Source: an uncultured Coriobacteriaceae bacterium
GTDB taxonomy: Bacteria; Actinomycetota; Coriobacteriia; Coriobacteriales; Eggerthellaceae
Assembly (NCBI GenBank): GCA_900550385.1
Contig: URRZ01000085.1
Span: 1-8,258 of the forward strand
Direction: 5' to 3'
Length of the DNA: 8,258 nucleotides
Below the pieces are notes generated by a model. It had not been told where the DNA came from. It made no database searches and was given only the letters and a program-made list of their open reading frames with translations. Made by a program: the position numbers and the translations under genes. Below are positions 5,036 to 8,258 of this stretch, piece after piece. Numbering within the stretch: the stretch's first letter is position 1; each line of letters begins with the position of its first letter.

Positions 5036-5251
5036 ATGGGGAAGCTCGCCTACGACATCGGATCGCGCATTCGCGCCCTTCGTGTGGAGAAGGGCCTGTC
5101 CTTGCGCCAGTTCGCCCTGATGACGGATCTCGATAAAAGCCATCTGTCCAGCATCGAGCGCGGGCGGATAGACCTGAAGTCCAGCACGCTCGACAAGATC
5201 CTCAAAGGCTTGGACGTTTCTCCGGCGGAGTTCTTCTCGACTGTAAGGTAA
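5036..5251 (+). CDS. XRE/Cro-C1 family helix-turn-helix regulator
   Basis: The 71-residue protein is almost entirely one HTH_3 domain. IGSRIRALRVEKGLSLRQFA (8-27) contains helix 1 and the start of helix 2. The recognition helix is DKSHLSSIERG (33-43). ERGRIDLKSSTLDKILKGLDVSPAEFF (41-67) is the typical tail of the fold. It should bind DNA as a dimer and has no sensor or dimerisation domain beyond the fold. The frame stays open upstream to an ATG at 4868, but that part overlaps the divergent gene and is not conserved-looking, so the ATG at 5036, directly before the domain, is chosen. The ribosome site is weak (AGG 10-12 bases upstream). Its likely operator lies 32-53 bases upstream. The target beyond its own divergent promoter is unknown. 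Confidence 0.9.
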   Translation: MGKLAYDIGSRIRALRVEKGLSLRQFALMTDLDKSHLSSIERGRIDLKSSTLDKILKGLDVSPAEFFSTVR

Positions 5252-5314
5252 AGAACCAGGTCCGCCGAACGCCCGCACGGCGCGCTTGCCGCCGGCATCT
5301 TCGGCGCATGCATC

Positions 5315-6220
5315 CTAGAATCGCCTCCTGTTCCGCTTCGCCGTGTGGACGAGGTAGGCGTGCATCGCGTCCGACTCGGGCGTGCGCGGCGCGGGACTGG
5401 CGAGGTAGACCGGCACGCAGAGGCGATCCTCCCTTCGGAACGGGATCGAAAGCCCGCAGGGAGGGGCGGTCCGCAGGTACGATCCGCCTGCCACGAGGAT
5501 GATCCCGCCGGCCTGCATGAACCGGATGCACGACTGGATGTCGATCCCCGCCTCGGCGAAGCGCGGCCTGACGCCGAGCGCCGCGCAGCGCTCCATCAGC
5601 AGCGACATGGCGCAGCGGATGTCGAGAGGGCGCGCCACCAGCCTGCCGTCGAGGTCCGCTAGGGCGAGGGAGTCCCTGTGCGCCAGCGGGTCGGCTTTGG
5701 ACACCGCGGCGTGGATCCTCTGGGATGCGATACGGCGGCATTCGATCCCCGGCTTCTCGATCCTGCCGTGAACGACGGCGGCGTCGACGAGCCCGTTCTT
5801 CACGGCAGATGCGCAAGCATCGTTGGGATGGAAGTGCAGCCTCAGCTTCAAGCCGGGGTTGTCTTCTTCGAATCGGGCGAAATCGCCTTCGTGGAAGATC
5901 GTGCAACGATAGGGCGTCGCGGCGACGCAGAGGGAGAACGGCCCTTCGGGCGTTTGCGCCGCCCGCCGGCTTGCGGCGAGCGATGACAGGTCGTCGAGAG
6001 CCTGCAGCGCCTCCTCCGCCTGAAGCGCGAGCTCGACGGCGAAAGGAGTGGGCCGCGCCTCCCTTCCCGTTTTCACGAACAAAGGCGCAGAAAGCTCCGC
6101 CTCGAGGCTGCGTATCGCCTTGGACACCGCTTGGGGCGAGACGTACATTTTCCTCGCCGCAGCGGCGAAGCTGCCTTCCCTGATAGCTGCGGCAAGATAC
6201 TTCAGCTGGCTGGGGCGCAA
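5315..6220 (-). CDS. LysR-family transcriptional regulator
   Basis: With the TTG start at 6220 the product is 301 residues, the usual length. The N-terminal winged helix-turn-helix is clear: LRPSQLKYLAAAIREGSFA, AAARKMYVSPQAVSKAIRSL, then EAELSAPLFVKTGREARPT. From about residue 80 comes the two-lobed effector-binding domain, with FSLCVAATPYRCTIFHEGDF as its first strand and VDAAVVHGR and GIILVAGGSYL as later core strands. The start at 6220 is preferred because AGAGGTGA (6232-6225) sits seven bases upstream and the domain begins at once. An in-frame TTG at 6256 would add 12 unconserved residues and lacks a good ribosome site. LysR proteins often control a divergent gene, but the divergent neighbour is the housekeeping serS, so the regulated gene is probably its own promoter or lies elsewhere. 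The effector cannot be told from sequence. Confidence 0.94.
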   Translation of the reverse strand: MRPSQLKYLAAAIREGSFAAAARKMYVSPQAVSKAIRSLEAELSAPLFVKTGREARPTPFAVELALQAEEALQALDDLSSLAASRRAAQTPEGPFSLCVAATPYRCTIFHEGDFARFEEDNPGLKLRLHFHPNDACASAVKNGLVDAAVVHGRIEKPGIECRRIASQRIHAAVSKADPLAHRDSLALADLDGRLVARPLDIRCAMSLLMERCAALGVRPRFAEAGIDIQSCIRFMQAGGIILVAGGSYLRTAPPCGLSIPFRREDRLCVPVYLASPAPRTPESDAMHAYLVHTAKRNRRRF

Positions 6221-6255
6221 CGGCTCACCTCTTTTGGAATCGTGCTTTTCCTTCA

Positions 6256-6285
6256 ATGATAAACCCGTTGTTAAGGATCGTTTAA
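6256..6285 (-). promoter_or_regulatory. Candidate promoter and T-N11-A box of the LysR gene
   Basis: On the minus strand TTAAAC (6285-6280) and TATCAT (6261-6256) are separated by 18 bases, a weak but possible promoter with a start near 6249. The AT-rich stretch TTAA-N7-TTAA (6271-6285) contains a T-N11-A pattern, the loose consensus for LysR binding, at the place expected for autoregulation. The segment TTAAGG also occurs twice, six bases apart in start-to-start terms beyond its length (6271 and 6282). Confidence 0.35.
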
Positions 6286-6347
6286 GGCATCCGGCTTCCG
6301 CTACGGCGCCCTCCGCCGCGATCTTCGTGGCGATGGCGTGCGGAATG

Positions 6348-6381
6348 GCGCGGCGCCTCGAATCGCCTCGAGGCGCTGCGC
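6348..6381. repeat. 14-bp inverted repeat abutting the serS -10 box
   Basis: Arms 6348-6361 (GCGCGGCGCCTCGA) and 6368-6381 (TCGAGGCGCTGCGC) are reverse complements except for one position, with a 6-base loop. The right arm ends one base before TATACT (6382-6387), so the repeat covers the -35 and spacer of the serS promoter. No U tract follows, so it is not an obvious LysR or serS terminator. It may be a regulator site. Confidence 0.55.
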
Positions 6382-6387
6382 TATACT
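6382..6387 (+). promoter_or_regulatory. -10 box of serS
   Basis: TATACT lies 87 bases before the serS ATG, with an expected start near 6394 and an 80-base leader. The leader contains a small possible hairpin (GTTCG/CGAAC, about 6419-6436) and ends with the AAGGAG ribosome site. No -35 consensus is present upstream; the inverted repeat occupies that place. Confidence 0.55.
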
Positions 6388-6474
6388 AGGGCACCGCGTC
6401 CGCCGCGCCGACCTGCGGCGTTCGGGCGCTGTCGAACAGACGCCATCGAAAAGCATCAGATAAGGAGCGCGATC

Positions 6475-7767
6475 ATGCTAGACATCCGTTATGTCCGCGA
6501 GCACCAAGAGGAAGTCGCCCAGGCGATGAGGAATCGCAACGCCTCTTGGGACTCCGCGCTCTTCAGCGAGCTCGATGAGGCCCGCCGCGCCGCCATCGCC
6601 GAGGTCGAGGCGCTGCAGCAGGAGCGCAACAGCGCGTCCAAGTCCATCGGCAAGATGATGGCGGAGGGCAGAAAGGACGAGGCCGAGGCCGCCAAGGAGC
6701 GCGTGCGCGCCATCAACGACCAGATCTCCGAGCTCGACGCCCGCCGCGACGAGGTCGAGGGCAAGCTCAACGACCTCATCGCCCACACGCCCAACCTCCC
6801 CAACGAAAAGACGCCCGTCGGCAAGGATGAAACCGAGAACCCCGAGATCCGCCGCTGGGGCACCCCGCGCGATTTCGAGGCGGAGGGCTTCGAGGCCAAA
6901 CCGCACTGGGATCTGGGCACCGATCTGAACATCCTGGACTTCGAGCGCGGCAACAAGCTGTCGGGCAGCCGCTTCACCGTGCTGGGCGGCTTGGGCGCCC
7001 GTCTGGAGCGCGCGCTCATCAACTTCTTCGTCGACACGCACGCCTCGCGCGGCTTCAAGGAATGGTGGCCGCCGGTGGTGGTGAAACGCCAGACCATGTT
7101 CGGCACGGGCCAGCTGCCCAAGTTCGAGGACGACGCCTACCATGTGAGCGGCGACATGTTCCTGATCCCCACCGCCGAGGTGACGCTCACCAACCTGCAC
7201 GCCGGCGAGGTGCTCGACGTCGCCGACCTGCCGCTGCGCTACACCGCGTTCACCCCGTGCTTCCGCGAGGAGGCGGGCAGCGCCGGCCGCGACACGCGCG
7301 GCATCATCCGCCAGCACGAGTTCGACAAGGTCGAGATGGTGAAGTTCGCCACGCCCGAGCAGTCCGACGAGGAGCTGGAGAGCATGACCGCCGAGGCGGA
7401 GTACCTGCTCCAGCAGCTGGGCCTGCCGTACCGCGTCATCGCGCTGTGCACGGGCGATTTGGGCTTTTCCGCCCAGCAGACCTACGACATCGAAGTCTGG
7501 CTGCCCAGCTACAACGACTACAAGGAGATCTCGTCGTGCTCCAACTGCGGCGATTTCCAGGCGCGCCGCGCCAACATCAAGTACCGCGATCCCGAGAACT
7601 TCAAGGGCTCGCGCTTCCTGCACACGCTGAACGGCAGCGGCCTGCCCGCGGGTCGCACGATGGCCGCCATCATCGAGAACTTCCAGCAGCCCGACGGCAC
7701 CATCCGCGTGCCCGACGTGCTGGTTCCCTACATGGGCGGCGTTGAGGTCATTGGTCCGCAAGCGTAA
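6475..7767 (+). CDS. serS: Seryl-tRNA synthetase
   Basis: This class II aminoacyl-tRNA synthetase charges tRNA-Ser with serine using ATP in the cytoplasm; its product also feeds selenocysteine synthesis where that exists. The 430 residues are a standard length. Residues 1-100 form the tRNA-binding coiled-coil arm (MLDIRYVREHQEEVAQAM, then long charged helices to about 100). The catalytic core follows: motif 1 around GFKEWWPP (193-200), the serine-site region IPTAEV (231-236), motif 2 FTPCFREEAGSAGRDTRG (259-276) with its conserved arginine, and motif 3 NGSGLPAGRTMAAIIENF (386-403). YNDYKEISSCSNCGDFQARR (346-365) is the usual segment between motifs 2 and 3. An AAGGAG site sits eight bases before the ATG. 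The stop at 7765-7767 lies inside a further reading frame that appears to start within serS. Confidence 0.99.
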   Translation: MLDIRYVREHQEEVAQAMRNRNASWDSALFSELDEARRAAIAEVEALQQERNSASKSIGKMMAEGRKDEAEAAKERVRAINDQISELDARRDEVEGKLNDLIAHTPNLPNEKTPVGKDETENPEIRRWGTPRDFEAEGFEAKPHWDLGTDLNILDFERGNKLSGSRFTVLGGLGARLERALINFFVDTHASRGFKEWWPPVVVKRQTMFGTGQLPKFEDDAYHVSGDMFLIPTAEVTLTNLHAGEVLDVADLPLRYTAFTPCFREEAGSAGRDTRGIIRQHEFDKVEMVKFATPEQSDEELESMTAEAEYLLQQLGLPYRVIALCTGDLGFSAQQTYDIEVWLPSYNDYKEISSCSNCGDFQARRANIKYRDPENFKGSRFLHTLNGSGLPAGRTMAAIIENFQQPDGTIRVPDVLVPYMGGVEVIGPQA

Positions 7768-8258
7768 ACCCACCCCGCGCAAGGCGAGAACCCCCCTTTC
7801 CCAGACCGCTGCCGCCGCCGAGCTGCAGGATCGGGGGAAGGGGCAGCGTCCCGCGCCCGGAGCCGAAGGCAGAGCCTCCGCGCCCTCGCAGGCCGCGGCG
7901 CCCGCTCGCGCGCACTGGGAGGCGGACGGCCCCCTCGCCGCGAAAGCCGTTGCGGCCGACGCGGCGGGCGCCCCCGCATCCGCCGCCGTTCCCGGCGAGA
8001 ATCCTCCTGCATCTGCATCTGCTCCCGCTCCATCCGCCGATGCCGCGCCGCATCGCGAAGCGAACGGCGCCCCTTCCCCTGTTCAGGGGGCGGGCGGAAT
8101 CGACGTGGACGACCCCTTCGAGGATGACGGGCCGGACGCGGCCGCGGCCGGGGCCGCCGCGCGGCCCGCCGCCGCCCCCCCAGCCCCCCCGCCGGGCAGC
8201 GGCCCCCGCGCCGCTGCGGGGGGTGCGTTCGCAGCGGGGGCGTTGGCGGCGCGGGGGG
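7742..8258 (+). CDS. Ala/Pro-rich N-terminus of an unidentified protein (3' truncated)
   Basis: A frame shifted by one from serS is open from inside serS to the right edge, about 172 codons from TTG 7742. A second in-frame TTG at 7751 is an alternative start. Either would overlap the serS stop by 17-26 bases, suggesting translational coupling. There is no in-frame ATG, and the GAGGT at 7744-7748 is too close to the second TTG to be an ideal ribosome site, so the start is uncertain. The sequence begins basic (LVRKRKPTPRKAR), is then low-complexity Ala/Pro/Gly, and has an acidic patch IDVDDPFEDDGPD at about residues 120-132. It looks like a disordered cytoplasmic tail before a domain or membrane region outside the window. 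No family can be named. GC preference at third positions supports coding, but all-GC sequence makes open frames cheap. Confidence 0.55.
   Translation, partial: MRSLVRKRKPTPRKARTPLSQTAAAAELQDRGKGQRPAPGAEGRASAPSQAAAPARAHWEADGPLAAKAVAADAAGAPASAAVPGENPPASASAPAPSADAAPHREANGAPSPVQGAGGIDVDDPFEDDGPDAAAAGAAARPAAAPPAPPPGSGPRAAAGGAFAAGALAARG
8175..8190. repeat. Paired C7 homopolymer runs
   Basis: Two runs of seven C (8175-8181 and 8184-8190) are separated only by AG. They fall inside the Ala/Pro-rich reading frame, where they encode Pro and Ala. Such runs are prone to polymerase slippage in vivo and to sequencing error. Confidence 0.75.

Noticed and set aside
5263..5306. CGCCGAA/TTCGGCG pair between the convergent XRE and LysR genes.
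   Set aside because: The arms are only 7 bp with a 30-base interior and no U tract on either side. It might be a weak shared terminator, but the evidence is too thin to annotate.
6389..6398. GGGCACCGCG resembles the tRNA-binding T-box core (TGGNACCGCG) just before serS.
   Set aside because: It overlaps the predicted transcription start, has no stem I or specifier loop upstream in the right place, and no terminator/antiterminator follows. Chance similarity in GC-rich DNA is more likely.
6478..7782. A 434-codon open frame antisense to serS.
   Set aside because: It mirrors serS codons exactly and has no recognisable motifs; serS is certain.

Overview
This 8.26-kb window is high-GC bacterial DNA with short spacers and strong GC preference at third codon positions. 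The FhaA-type N-terminal domain at the left edge, the adjoining Ser/Thr protein kinase, and a tRNA-Thr with a U discriminator and encoded CCA all point to an actinobacterium. The protein style (kinase segments such as VPGLDEARTAAML, the pyridoxamine kinase, the seryl-tRNA synthetase) suggests class Coriobacteriia, possibly an Eggerthella relative. This is pattern recognition without a database search. Both ends cut through Ala/Pro/Gly-rich, low-complexity coding sequence, so the window may be a whole contig broken at hard-to-assemble stretches.

Left part (1-3465): a truncated fhaA-like gene reads leftward off the edge. A palindrome-rich spacer separates it from a rightward universal stress protein gene. 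A leftward tRNA-Thr(CGU) follows, with its own promoter and a hairpin downstream. A large rightward gene then encodes a Ser/Thr kinase fused to a polytopic membrane region. FhaA-type proteins carry FHA domains that read phosphothreonine, so the FhaA-like gene and the kinase plausibly belong to one phospho-signalling neighbourhood, as in other actinobacteria.

Middle part (3490-5251): a leftward pyridoxal/pyridoxamine kinase gene is convergent with the Ser/Thr kinase gene. Upstream of it, also leftward, are two small genes: a 65-residue single-pass membrane protein and a 68-residue Cys-containing protein. The 68-residue gene is divergent from a 71-residue XRE-type helix-turn-helix regulator. 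An inverted repeat in their shared spacer looks like an operator.

Right part (5315-8258): a leftward LysR-type regulator is divergent from serS, with a strong inverted repeat directly against the serS -10 box. An Ala/Pro-rich reading frame overlaps the 3' end of serS and runs off the right edge.

Promoters share one look: a TATACT or TATAAT -10 box, usually without a recognisable -35. One of them lies so close to the kinase ATG that the mRNA is probably leaderless. I see no CRISPR array, insertion sequence, integrase or complete mobile element. Most of the window is ordinary core genome; the least ordinary parts are the rebuilt kinase, the divergent XRE / small-Cys-protein pair and the dense palindromes in two spacers.
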